From positions 1,784,739 to 1,848,738 of the forward strand of contig NW_008707797.1 of NCBI RefSeq assembly GCF_000327385.1: DNA of 64,000 bases, read 5' to 3'. Below, one piece after another: positions 50,926 to 62,462 of this stretch. The notes below the pieces were generated by a model that did no database searches, was not told the origin of the DNA, and saw nothing but the letters and a program-made list of their open reading frames with translations. The position numbers and the translations under genes are program-made. The DNA comes from Lottia gigantea. Lineage: Eukaryota; Mollusca; Gastropoda; Lottiidae. The number at the start of each line of letters is the position of its first letter. Within the stretch, counting starts at the first letter, position 1.

Positions 50926-51349
50926 GGGGCTCTTTTATTTAATAGGCTGTATTACCACTTTAATAACGAAATTTTGGCATATCTTATTACCAAATTAGAC
51001 AATGGGAAACTGATATATAAATGGGTGTAATTTCATTTAGTTTGAAAAGATATTATATATAAATCAGAAGAATTTAATAATCATAAACTCTATTCATTCC
51101 AACTTTTAAATGTTTTTGTGCCTCATAAGATGTTAAGCAAAGCAGACGTAAGAGGAATTTAAGAGAAATGACAATCGAGAGTAATGATATAATGTTATAA
51201 AATAACAGGTGTCAAAGGGAAGGTACTCTCGAGATTCCCCACTGATATTAACAATGTCGAGATATCAAATGATGACTTTATTAAATATTTATATCTTAAT
51301 AGTTTCTTAATTCAGAATGTTGCCATAAAAGATGAAATTTGGCGACACT

Positions 51350-51740
51350 CAACAAAGAAATAAACAGAGAAATAGAATAAGTATGGGCAAAGTAGTCAAC
51401 CTTTGTAGCCCTCCATTTCATAATTCATTTTATAGAAATCCGGATATTGTTAAATTCTAATGCTTATTTAATTCAAGTCTCAAAAATTGTTACATAAAAT
51501 AAAAGTAAAAAAAAAACATTAATAGAAATACAGAAGAACTGTGGACAAAGCACTCCACCTTGTAGTACACCATTTCAATATATTGATAGTTTCAATAAAA
51601 ATTTAGATTAAGTAGTTTAGACGTCGAAATGACATAATAAAGTAATGCTTTAATTATGGTGTAAAAACTTTATTTAAAAAAGACATTGGTTAGGAATTTA
51701 TCAGCTTTGTAGAAGTCCGTTTCAGTAAATAAACAATAGC
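51350..51740 (+). repeat. Decayed tandem repeat of about 150 bp
   Basis: CTTTGTAG or CCTTGTAG followed by CCATTTCA-like blocks recurs at about 51400, 51549 and 51702, a regular spacing of 149-153 bp. The 30 bp before the first two also match (AGAAATAGAATAAGTATGGG against AGAAATACAGAAGAACTGTG, each then CAAAG). Old satellite or transposon-internal repeat. Confidence 0.45.
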
Positions 51741-52325
51741 AAACAAGAATATTCTTATGTCACTTACTATTTAATGTATCACGAACAATAAACTAAGAAT
51801 TTTTACACCCTTTTTTTTAGCCTTTTTAGATATTTGAATTCCATTACGGTTTCGCGAGCTGATACGGACAAATTGCCTGACAGCAACCATTTTGATATCA
51901 AATAGAAATTCCTGTGTCCATTAGATCGATGAACGTAGAATATCTTGACCAATAACAAATGTCATATTGACCCTGGATTATTTTGTCTATAATTCAGATA
52001 CGGGTTAATTTGTTCGTGTCACCAGTTAAGGCCCTCGGGGATTTTCATAACTCAGGCATCTTCAAGTACTTGATCTCTTCTTAACCAATAGACCTTTCTA
52101 TAAAAATATTGACTCTTTATTGACGATTTAGGTGTAAATATTTTCAGATTACATTTCATTTCAAATATAAAAGTGTGGCCAGCCCCTCGAGGTTTAAAAA
52201 CCCTAGTGTATGAGACCAGTTAACCGTTTGAAGGCTGTGATATGGGCCCATTCTCCTCGAGCAGTCAACGAGAACCGATCTTATTAGTTACATCTCAATA
52301 AAAATTAAGGTGTAAAAACACTCAC

Positions 52326-52414
52326 CGAACCGTTCAAATCCAAATATTTGAGAAATTCATCCCACTTGTCTTTATACAGCTTCAATGAACTTGTATACAT
52401 AGTTTCAGATAATC
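52326..52414 (-). other. Candidate minus-strand exon (unknown protein)
   Basis: 89 bp bounded by an acceptor (ATATAG) and a strong donor (GGTTCG then GTGAGTG). It reads LSETMYTSSLKLYKDKW then DEFLKYLDLNGS in one frame, with its first two bases completing a codon. The preceding candidate exon 54029-53933 supplies exactly the one base needed. The pattern TSSLKLYKDKWDEFLKYL vaguely recalls the helical core-binding segment of tyrosine recombinases; that is not a call. Chance cannot be excluded for 29 codons. Confidence 0.25.
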
Positions 52415-53932
52415 CTATATACATTGAAACTGTTACTTTTATCAAATATATACTCCTTATTTAATATTTACGAAGTTCTTCAAAAGATTTATGTCAATTC
52501 TTAAGAAAATAAATCAGGTTTATTTGCACATAAAATTTGATTTTTAAATGAATTAATTGTGGTAAATAATTTTTTAGAATGAAAATTCCAAATTGATGAT
52601 GTCAATCGTCGAATATTTCCAAATAATTTTAATGAATTTTATGTTTTTTTCCATTTGAAAATTATTGAAATTAATTTAATGAATTTGATCCCTTTTGATC
52701 CCTTGTGGTATATTTTACTTTCTCATAAAAAAAAGTTTATTATTACCAATTTGGGTCTCGTTTTGCAGTTCGGATCGTTAGTTTTTGTTTCAGGTTTTTT
52801 TATTTGGCTTGTATTAGATGTTTAGAAGGTTTTTTTCCTATAGAAGCACTAGCCCAGATCAAAAGATACATGTATTTTGGCTATCACGTATTACTTTATT
52901 AATAGTTATAGGCCTAAAGATGGTAATAACGATTAAATTATATTTTATAATGTACTGAGTCTAAAGAAAAAGAAAAGAGAATATCGTTATGAAGTCAAGG
53001 TAACTAAATAATCCAAAATCAATGTAATGCATGTTTATTGATTTTTCGCTCACATTTTATTCTTTTGAAAAGAAAATAATCCGGAATTTTAATGAATCCC
53101 TTTAACACTATGCCGCGATTCAATTACACGATATAAACAAATATTGGGGATAAAAGGGAACTCATTTCCCCTAAAAAGGATCGATATGAATTCAGCCAGA
53201 AAGACAATCATCTTTCTCATTATGCTAATTTCAAACCAGAGTCAGATGTTGGCAAAATAAATACTTAGTCTATTGGATTATTCTTTAAAGGAATTCTTCC
53301 TATTAATATTCTGCTTAGATGTCCATTGTAGTATGCAAGTATGTTCTTTGTTAGAAGTTGAGATGATCGGGCGTTCTTGACAGTCTAGGTGGATGTACGT
53401 GTCCTGTCTCTAGCATCGTCCTTTACCAAGTCTGTCATAAAAACAAACAGTTGAGATATGTAATAATTTTCGACATGCTGAAGAAACAGTGTTTCTATAA
53501 GTACTTAGTCTCAAATAAAACATTAAATGAACAGTAACAGAAGCGAATATGAACAAGGTTACAATATATATAGCCTAATAATAATTCATCTAATCTCACA
53601 ATGCAATATCGTAGCTGTAAGAATTAGAGGTCTACACAAACAATGTTTCGAAATCAAAGGTACGAGGCGTAAAAGCCTTATGCCTTAAGTTTATATGTAT
53701 AGGTGGTGATAAATAAGCCTTCACAAATTTATATTCGACCAGAGTTAGGCGTAAACTCTCCTTTAAACTCAGGGATAATGTAGTGTATATGAGTATATAA
53801 ACCTATTCTATGTTGTATTTAATACTTATATTAACAGAATAATTGGACCAGATGATGTTAATATCTATTTATCTCCAACTGTGAGATCCCTATACAACTC
53901 CAATGAATTCAACTAAGATATGAACAGCTCAC
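52415..53932. other. AT-rich non-coding stretch
   Basis: I see no gene, repeat family or structured element. It is strongly A+T-rich up to about 53100. If the weak minus-strand model holds, this is an intron. Confidence 0.4.
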
Positions 53933-54029
53933 CGTCACTTGGACAAATAAGCCAATTACTTTCTTTACTATCAGAAATTATACTCCAAGTAAAGGTAAAG
54001 TTGTGTGGACGAAACAGGACTATGCATCC
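53933..54029 (-). other. Candidate minus-strand exon (unknown protein)
   Basis: 97 bp, acceptor GGGTTTTAG and strong donor (GTGACG then GTGAGC). It is open for 32 codons, including RPHNFTFTWSIISDSKESN, and ends one base into a codon that the candidate exon 52414-52326 would complete as Gly. Weak evidence: one AT-rich open segment with good splice borders. Confidence 0.22.
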
Positions 54030-54407
54030 CTAAAACCCTTTAGCCCTAAAAGAAGGTAATGATAATGTAAACAAAGAAACCGAGGTGAACGTTCTCTCAA
54101 CTGAAGCAGTTATCTTGGACCCAATTCTATTTCTGACACGGTCATTGAGTCATTCCAGGACTAGGCATTTGATTGGTTAAATATCAAATGTCTTAGAACG
54201 TAAAATGCATAACAATTTCGTCAGATCATGGATGGCAAATAAATTAAACAACCATATCTGTTTTGACAGAATTGACAAACATCTTAATAGTTGCGTTGGT
54301 TTGGATCGGAAAATGATGCTCTGTTTCTATAGAGTAGGATGCCCTAAAACAATATGTCAGCATGCAATCAATTGACTTGATGATTCCAAACTACATATAT
54401 CCTAATC

Positions 54408-54603
54408 CAGTGGTTCCCAACCTATTTCAGTCTTCACACCCCTGGAGCAATCACTAGGACCATTCACCCCCCAAAACCAATTTGTTCCATCCACATTTTG
54501 TGATGATGTGAGGTGCTCTCTCAACTCAAAATAAATTCTTCTCCTACTTCAGTTGGTCACGCCCCTAACACCCTAGTTCCACACCCCAGGTTGGGAACCA
54601 GGG
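54408..54603. mobile_element. hAT-type MITE with 8-bp target duplication
   Basis: Ends CAGTGGTTCCCAACCT and, inverted, CCCTGGTTCCCAACCT form terminal inverted repeats of about 16 bp. Flanks TCCTAATC (54400-54407) and CCCTCATC (54604-54611) agree at 6 of 8 positions, as expected for an aged hAT duplication. The interior of about 165 bp is non-coding and C-rich on the plus strand (ACACCCCTGGAG, CACGCCCCTAACACCC). It is a non-autonomous element; no transposase is in the window. Confidence 0.8.
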
Positions 54604-54904
54604 CCCTCATCGAACGCAAATAAACTCAATGCGATCCCTTCAACAACTGGGTCTCTCAACATCTGTTATCGCATTTCATTTCAAATCGGAGAAATGTGTA
54701 TGCCAGCCTTTACCGACAACCATCCTTATCATTATTAAAATGACTATATACATTATTCCTCTCCTTATTATCATATATAATACTGCTATAGGTGTTAAAA
54801 ACACCTGAACAAGTAAAGTCAAGCGGTATACATCAAAGAGATTAAATGTTTTGGGAATAAATAGCGAACGGTGGGGGATGCCATTTATCATCTATTAATA
54901 TTAA

Positions 54905-54934
54905 TTTATTTATTTATTTATTTATTTATTTATT
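54905..54934 (+). repeat. (TTTA)n microsatellite
   Basis: About eight perfect TTTA units in an AT-rich context, likely polymorphic. Confidence 0.95.
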
Positions 54935-56868
54935 GAAACTATACTCGCTAAGAAGTAGATGTATGTCAGAAATTTGGAATTCAGCAGCCAATCCAGTTTT
55001 TAATCCCATTCAAAATAGCCTATTCTTCATAGAGAACATTTTGCTATGTCAAGTCAAGAATTTCTTCTCTGAACCTTACCCACAGTTGAGCAAGCAAAAT
55101 TATTTGGATTGAGTAGGCTATAAAACCATTGAGTTTATATTTCGACTTCCGGTTTGATGAAGTTGAAAATAACAAAAGAATCAGAAAATGGTCTTAAAGC
55201 ATCAAATGTCATTTGGAACTGTGTTTTGGTATCTCCCTCGAAGAGTCATATTAGCTGATAATATTTATTATGGTGTTATATAGGCTTAGTCACAACAACA
55301 TGGATCTTTCCAAATCTAAATCTTCATTATCCCATTCTGTGAAAAAGTGGGTGCCTTTAATTTTTTAATTTCAATTAAATTCTTTATCATTTAATTTACC
55401 AAAAAATGAAGTAACATAAAAAAAACTTGGCCCAGATCTTTAAACCATATGTAAATAGCGAGTTCTGGTTGGACGATTAGCCAACAAACAGGTGTCGATT
55501 TAACTATTTAATATCAAGATTTACTTAGCAAAAGGTTTACTTAAGATTTTAGCGGGGAAAATAAGCAGAAGGCTTTAAAGTAATGGAAGTGAAGCGAAAG
55601 AATATCATATTCTGGTTAGTAAAGCGAACAGCAGGGAGCCGAATCACCAAGGTAGTTGAACAAGGCGCGAGTTCTCAGCTTATGATGGCGAACTATGCGG
55701 GATATCACCTTTAATTAGATTTCTCAGTAATCTGTAGCCGATTCAATCCATCAACGTCCAAAAGAACAATTTATTAAACTAAGCAGTAGTTTGTTTAATC
55801 CGCGAAGCGTGAACCAAAGAATAGAACAAATTGTCAACAATAATCTAACGCTAAGTTGGTCGCCATTTTGAAAATACGAAACCTTTGGTGGTAGCTCTGA
55901 ATGTTGCTATTTAAGAAAGCCATAAATCACTACGTAATCATTTTATGTGGTTGTTAAGGGAGGTAATTTAAGTGATATAGAGGACCATTTAGCAGCATGT
56001 ACGAGTTTTGTTCGCGGTAGATTTATGACTTGGAAATGATACTTTTAAACTTAACCATTCAGCAAGAGATTTGCACACTTCATTACCTGTTAGTCCCGAT
56101 TAACCGTCCTTACTGTGTATTCAAATGAAGACTATCGACTGGAAGAGCGTGACTATTTCTTGGATTAATTTATATGCCTATATTATGCTGTAAACTTGAA
56201 GCCACGGAGTGAGATATCACAATAAAGCAAACAATATTCATTAGAAACAAAGTTATAACATCGTAATCCGAGATGTTAACATCGTTCTGCTTGAGCTGTA
56301 TTTGTTTAACTTCAGATAAAAAATTATATATCGTAGCCATTTTGAATTTCTGTCGTTTGGTTCAGACTAAAGTATCCTGCTCTCTGTTAAATTATGTTTT
56401 TACCCCCGTTACTTTATCATTGTGAAGTATGGAAATATTAGCTTATTATTGGCAGCATATTTTTATAAACAGAGGCATGCGTAAAACCATTACAAAATAC
56501 AAAGTAGTACAAAGTAATACACAATGTTAGATGTTAAGCATATATACACCGAAATTTAACCCCCTGCAATTAAAATATATGTAAAAATCACTGTGAAATT
56601 TGTGGCTCTCGGCAAAGCTACTGGGAGATTGAGTGGGGAAAACAATAAAGATAGTTAACGTATAACTAGGCAAGCGCTACTAGGCATTAAAAAGTTCAAG
56701 TGAGAACGAGGCAAGGTCGAGGTCATCTTTTGCTAATGCGCAGGTCAACGGTATAGGTCAAAAAACAGATTTGATAAATTCTAAACTTCACAAATATATC
56801 AAGCCATTTAAAAGGCTAATTAGGCTGTAGTAGGCCTATCAACGCCGTGATATCTGAATACCATCTAC

Positions 56869-56939
56869 CTTTCGGCTTTTCTATTTCACGTACAATCTTG
56901 GATGGAGTTTCATGGAGATTTTTTGGGGGAAATGAACTT
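56869..56939 (-). other. Candidate minus-strand exon (unknown protein)
   Basis: 71 bp with the best acceptor in the right half of the window (TTTTTTATTCGCCTGTCAG) and a fair donor (AAAG then GTAGAT). One frame is open for 23 codons: FPPKNLHETPSKIVREIEKP. It would need one intermediate exon to connect in phase with the candidate at 54029-53933. Product unknown. Confidence 0.25.
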
Positions 56940-57478
56940 CTGACAGGCGAATAAAAAAATTCAAAATATATTTTTTTGATCTGCAAACAAGATATCAATC
57001 ACAATCTATCCCACAAATCCTTTCATCTAAAAAAAATCCAGAAAATTCGTTTTCTTTCCTTTTTTTTTATCACCAAACAACAGACAATGTGAACATGAAA
57101 CCTGCCCAATCCATGTTATTATTCAACCAACTAGTCAAGAAATGATAAAGTTCGAATTTGTATAATGAATGAACAAACACACACGATACGAAGCGAGAAC
57201 AAAAGAGCTTTAACATGGCGTCAAAAAACAGTCTGTTTTGTTTTTCTCAATCCGCTTACTGCATTATCAAACCACGTATTGTCCTGGAATTGAATATTTT
57301 ACATTGTATTTGTGTCTAAAGCTTGTAATGTCAATTCATATGTATAAGGTGTTGAATTAACAGATTATATCTAAAGTCTTGTATTAGTATTCTAAGATAT
57401 ATAACTACATGTTTATAGAACGAGATATGCATTTGCTTTCTAATCGAGATAGAACTCTGTTTCTTTAGAATATTTTAG
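56940..57478. other. Non-coding stretch
   Basis: I see nothing clearly functional. ACATGGCGTC at about 57215 resembles a start context, but the frame closes soon after. Confidence 0.4.
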
Positions 57479-57890
57479 AGGCTCTTCTTCACATTCAACA
57501 CTGGGGGCTCCTGGTGTCTCAGACAGTCTCTTCTTCACGTTCAACACTGGGGGCTCCTGGTGTCTCAGACAGTCTCTTCTTCACGTTCAACACTGGGGGC
57601 TCCTGGTGTCTCAGAAAGGCTCTTCTTCACGTTCAACACTGGGGGCTCCTGGAGTCTCAGAGAGGCTCTTCTTCACGTTCAACACTGGGGGCTCCTGGTG
57701 TCTCAGAGAGTCTCATCTTCACGTTCAACACTGGGGCTCCTGGTGTCTCAGAGAGTCTCTTCTTCACGTTCAACACTGGGGGCTACTGGTGAATCAGAGA
57801 GTCTCTTCTTCACGTTCACCCCTGGGGGCTCCTGGTGTCTCAGAGAGGCTCTTCTTCACATTCACCCCTGGGGGCTCCTGGTGCCTCAAA
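57479..57890 (+). repeat. 46-bp G+C-rich minisatellite, nine units
   Basis: Units carry CTTCTTCACGTTCAACACTG, GGGGCTCCTGGTGTCTCAGA and a two-to-four-base variable joint (CAGT, GAGG, AAGG). One unit has lost a G, and two have CACCCCTGG in place of CAACACTGG. Since 46 is not divisible by three, each frame meets all three translations of the unit, explaining overlapping open frames on the plus strand. It stands out from its AT-rich surroundings, which suggests recent expansion. Confidence 0.95.
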
Positions 57891-59966
57891 TTTCGTAAAC
57901 TCTGCATCTCCCTCTGCAAGTCAACGTAACTAACAACTGGATTATTTAATGACATCAGGGGCGTTGAAAATATTGTCCTCAGTCAAAGCCATTGGTGCTC
58001 TGATATGCCTTGATGCACATGGAATTTGAGGTACATGAGATAGATGATAAGCTAGTAGAGAAAAAAAAATCAGTCATAACGGACTGCGTTCATCTGCCCA
58101 GTAGGACGTAAAACTCAATTATTTCATTACAATGACCCAATACATATCAGACCATAGAAAGCGGGAATTCTGTTTTGTCTCCTCGTGAACAAAACGATAA
58201 CAAAGAGGGGATAATCTCTGAATAAATAACAAATAATATCGTATAAATATTTATATACATATTATATTTAATCTTAATTATATGCTAATATATGCAAATT
58301 TATTCATATAATAACTATTTTATCCACAATACTTATTATTATAAGAGTAATATATTTATTATCAAGATTTGGAAGGCGAGAGGATTTCAAATTTTTATGC
58401 ATTGATCTAAATTGGAAAACTGAAATTTCTGGTTCTGGAAAGCTGATGTCTTATATTGTTTTGAATTTTGCTTTCATGATAGTTTGACAAAAGTTGAAAT
58501 AATGTAAAACGCCTACATACATTCAGAAAGTAAACTTGTTGAAATGTTGGTGTTTCAGTCAACTGTAGGATTTAGGTCTGCGTCTGCGTTACAAAATTCA
58601 AAAAAATCAAAGAAAACTATTTTCCTAATCACAAAGGACCTACCAAGACGTTCGACCCTCTGGCTTCGTGCCATTATTTAATGAACTGTAAAGAAAATAA
58701 CCAAAGACTGGCCTGACAATTTAAACCTAATTTCCTGCAACAGTTCAAGATTCTTAAACATTGACTGAAACTCCATTGACTACGAACAAATCCAAATGGC
58801 CGCTGGCATTTGAACGTCATGGTGGTGTTGAGGACAGAAAAGAGATGGCGATGTATAAATATTTGTGAAAAGGACGACTTGTCTTGTAATCCAATCAACT
58901 TAAGTGCTTCTTGTTGACTGTATCCACTCCGCCATTGTAACATGACGTATCAACTTGACGACCGTCTCATTTCCGGAGCACGCAACCTCGTTCTCATCAG
59001 GAAAACAAACCAATCACAAACCGGAAATGCCTATCCATTACACCCATGCGCAGTCTGATTGGGGTAATTTTTCTCTTCTGTGTTGTGCATTCTTCTTGAA
59101 AGACGTGGAACCGATTAAAAACTACTTAAATTAGAAAGATCGCTTACAAATAATAGAACTCTTCAGTGTGAAAGGCGAAATGTCAACAAGTTTTAATAGG
59201 AATTCTAAATAAGTCGCCTTGATTCAACATAAACTTGCTTCAGGCCAATCACTGCGACTTTTTATATTTAACATCAACTAGAAAAATTAACAAAAACTTT
59301 CTAGAAAGCTGTCGTAGTAAAGTGTTCCTCAAATAATCCCTAAAATGTTTGACTAAACTTGGCCAATATTTGACAGAATTTCCTTTGAAAGTCTAAAAAG
59401 TCGTCAAATATGAGAAAAAGTCAGAAAAGTTTCTTTGAAATGACTTTTATTCAAGCCTTTGATGGCCAAGAATGATTGGAATAAGAGTTCCACTTGTTTA
59501 TTGCACCATGTCTAGCTAGAGAAGGTTAAGAGTAAGGGAGCTACCCCTACGAGTCTTCGATCTCGATGTTGAAATCAAAATTTCAGTGCCATCATGAAGT
59601 AAAGAAGTTGTGTCCCGATTTACATGATGGTAAGGTTATAATTAGAACAAGCTTTAAATTGTACTTTTTCAACTTTCACTTCATTAAAACTTCTTTTTTT
59701 TTAAATTCAATGATGATTTTGTACGAATCCCCTAATCTACCGACTGTCACCTCCTAATACATGCTAATAACCCACCAATCTTCTTATTACAATAGTATTT
59801 ATTGACTCGGATTCTTTCATATTTACAAACATCTGTATTTCTCTTTTGTCCAAAACAGAAAACGAAAAATCAATAAAATAGATTTATGCTAATCCGTAAA
59901 AACTAATATTTTGGCTGAAATGAACAAATATGTTGGTTTGTAATTTCATTCGATTTTTACCCCTGG
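57891..59966. other. Non-coding stretch with a promoter-like patch
   Basis: A family A SINE tail-like block (AGTAGGACGTAAAACTC) lies at about 58101-58118. The patch 58920-59070 is G+C-richer, with CCGGAAATG (ETS-like) and two CCAATCA/GATTGG boxes. Just inside it on the minus strand is ATGGCGGAGTGG (about 58934). This could be a promoter for a minus-strand transcript, but the frame after that ATG closes within 12 codons and the longer 58943-58674 frame is unrecognised. Confidence 0.35.
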
Positions 59967-60191
59967 GTGACTCTATTTTATTTCCAAGCTCTACCATATC
60001 AAGATGATCTCGTGAATTTCTTCTACTTCGTTTCATCTTATCAAACTAAAGGCACGAATTTGACAGAAATCCAATTTAGAGCTTTGCTGAGTGACAATTT
60101 TGAATTTTCAGATCAGTTATTCAATTTTCCTGACACGAAATTTTTGAAAAAATATTCAGAAGGGTACTGTTTTTTCTGTTCTTTCAATTAA
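59967..60191 (+). other. Open segment, possible plus-strand exon
   Basis: After a pyrimidine-rich ATTTTATTTCCAAG, a 70-codon frame runs to a stop at 60189-60191 and includes TKGTNLTEIQFRALLSDNF. There is no family match that I recognise and no partner exon nearby. It shows how often such segments arise in this AT-rich half of the window. Confidence 0.15.
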
Positions 60192-62462
60192 TGAATAAAC
60201 ATTTTTTGTGATTTGAACCCTTCAAAGCGGATGTCGCGTTGAAAACAATTTGAACAAACAAATAAATGCAATATTCAGTAGCTTCCTTAAGTGACATTTA
60301 TTAATTAGAGAATAAATAAATTAATTTTATATTTAAGTAAATATTATCCATATATACCTATTCTTGAAGACTTATTTTAAGATAAATTTAGTGTTCCAGT
60401 CATCTAAAATCGAATTTGAATTTAGTTTTGTTATCCAATCATTTTACTGTATTTCTTAAAATCTGGATTTTATTTAGGTTAAGTTTTGGAGAATACGGCC
60501 TAAATTTAAATATTTAGTAGAATATATCTATATCTATATCTATATTACGGTCATTTTGTGGAACCATTCTTTCCTTACGCCATATTGCAGTTCTCAGTTC
60601 TTTACAATGCCTTCTATAACATGTTTTTCCAACGTATTATCAAGGAAACCATTTTTCAGTAAAATTCCGTGATTACTGAAGGAGTGATTAATGAACTGCC
60701 AAACTGACATGTTTCCATTTCCTGAACCCGAGGTCAAATATAACACCTTGTGGTAGCAGATTAACACCTATAACACCGTCGTTAACACCTTGCCGTGTTT
60801 TAACACTGACACTCGTCAGTTGTAAGAGAATAGGTTAGAATTATCACAGTTTAAGCGACAAATCGCTTGTCAAACTTGTTTAATGATATCACTTCATGTA
60901 GTTGAAATGATGGTTGAGAGGATGGTGTACTTTTCTTCTTTCGAAAGTTGGAAATGATAAATGAAATGAGTGGAATTTTACGTCTTACTTTTCTGCACCT
61001 GATTAAGCTCTTGAAGGACAACGACACGTGGTGTACAATGAAGGAATTTTTGTGAGAAAAGTAGCACAAACATACTCGTTTTCCAGTGGTAGGGGGATCA
61101 TGTATGCTTTCGAAGGTTAGAGATATTGTCGATTAGAATCACTTCAATTTCAACCATAAAACAGGGAGTCAAAGTAGCACAATAGATAACAAATCTTTGT
61201 ATCTTTCAAATAACAACATTCAACGTTATAATAACAGTACAGATACTTTAAATATACATTACTTAGTGATAATAATGACGTCATAAAATCTTTCTCATTC
61301 AATTTGAAATACGTCATTATGTAAATGACGTAGATATAATAAATCACGTGATTAATACGTATTATTATTGAGTTAATGAATGAATAAAACACAACACGTG
61401 GTATATTAGTCTATTCATTGTTTACATCTTAGTTCATTGGATACAAACTGTTACCTGTATCTACATTGTTCCATTTACCTGGCGGCTTCCTTTGATCTTA
61501 CTGGTATACTGTTACCACTAAGCAATATTCACTTTGATCTCACCGCCAACCTGATGCTCGGATCAAGGGTAAAATGTTATCGATGACGGATGAAGACAAA
61601 CGAGTTAAAGACAAGATTAAGATCACGGGGTTAGGGTTAACATCGTTATTCATCGTTTCATTAAGGGTTAATTGAAATCCACGTTTCACACACTGTTGTC
61701 AAAGTAGCTAATTGTTATGCACAATCAAAATAAATTATCTGCAAGTCTTTGGCTATATCTGTGCATCAACTGCATGTAGTAAATTAAAATTATATTTTAC
61801 ATGAAACGAAGTATTCTTCCTACATTTTTTACACTTGAAGCACAACGCCTAGAATCTTTCATCTGCAACCCTCTTGCAATATCTGTATATCTAAACGTTC
61901 ATCAAAGACATACGGTAAATTTGAATTATATTCGACATGAAATGAAGTTTTACGTCCTACTTTTTTGCACTAGATTAATTTGTCGAATCAAGAAGGGAAA
62001 CTTCATGCAGATACTTTCAATTGTAACTCTTGGGCAATATCAATGTATCTATAGCAAATTATACATTAAAATAGATATTAATTGAAATGTTACGACTTAC
62101 ATTAAAGAAATGCCTGGTTCTAGTCAAGAACGCTTGAGGCCTTCTGAAAAAACTTGATGCTTTTCTGTTCAGAGCATTTCAACTGGAATCTCTGTCACGT
62201 GGTTTTATATAATAGATATATAACCTTGATTTATATAATAAATATATGACATTGGTTTATATAATATGTATATATAACCTCGATTATTGTCTTATCAGGA
62301 TCGCAAGACGCTTATATAGTTTCGTGAAAAGTAAATTAAGGAAGTTCAACTGACAAAAGGATGGACAGTTTGGGTTTGTTGCTAATATTCACAGTCTTAT
62401 GTCCTGTTATAACAGTTTTTCAGAGTTAGGATATACATGTGCAGATTTATAGATTTCTGCTA
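60192..62462. other. Non-coding stretch with SINE tails and motif clusters
   Basis: Family A SINE tails on the minus strand lie at about 60960-61010 (GGTGCAGAAAAGTAAGACGT) and 61925-61985 (AGTGCAAAAAAGTAGGACGT). Three AACACCT blocks lie at 60742-60790. A CRE/E-box cluster lies at 61276-61350. Three diverged AT-rich units of about 33 bp lie at 62208-62282 (TTATATAATARATATATRAC). No gene is recognised. Confidence 0.45.

Larger units (their letters stand above)
49606..52325. other. Non-coding stretch with decayed tandem and family C copy
   Basis: No gene is recognised. It holds a family C copy on the minus strand (50831-50925) and a decayed tandem duplication of about 150 bp (51350-51740). A motif-rich patch at 50090-50330 includes CACGTG, GGTCA, CATCAAAGG and TTGTTTAC, as found in developmental enhancers; that reading is speculative. 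Confidence 0.4.
54030..56868. other. Non-coding stretch with hAT MITE and microsatellite
   Basis: Contains the hAT-type MITE (54408-54603), a TTTA microsatellite (54905-54934), GCCATTTTG motifs at about 55862 and 56337, and three AGGTCA half-sites at 56720-56760. No gene is recognised. Confidence 0.45.

Noticed and set aside
57514-57929. Three overlapping plus-strand frames of 92-112 codons
   Set aside because: All come from the 46-bp minisatellite read in its three phases.
58674-58943. 89-codon minus-strand frame at a promoter-like patch
   Set aside because: The translation is unrecognised and Cys/Phe/Leu-rich; the better-context ATG inside it closes after 11 codons.
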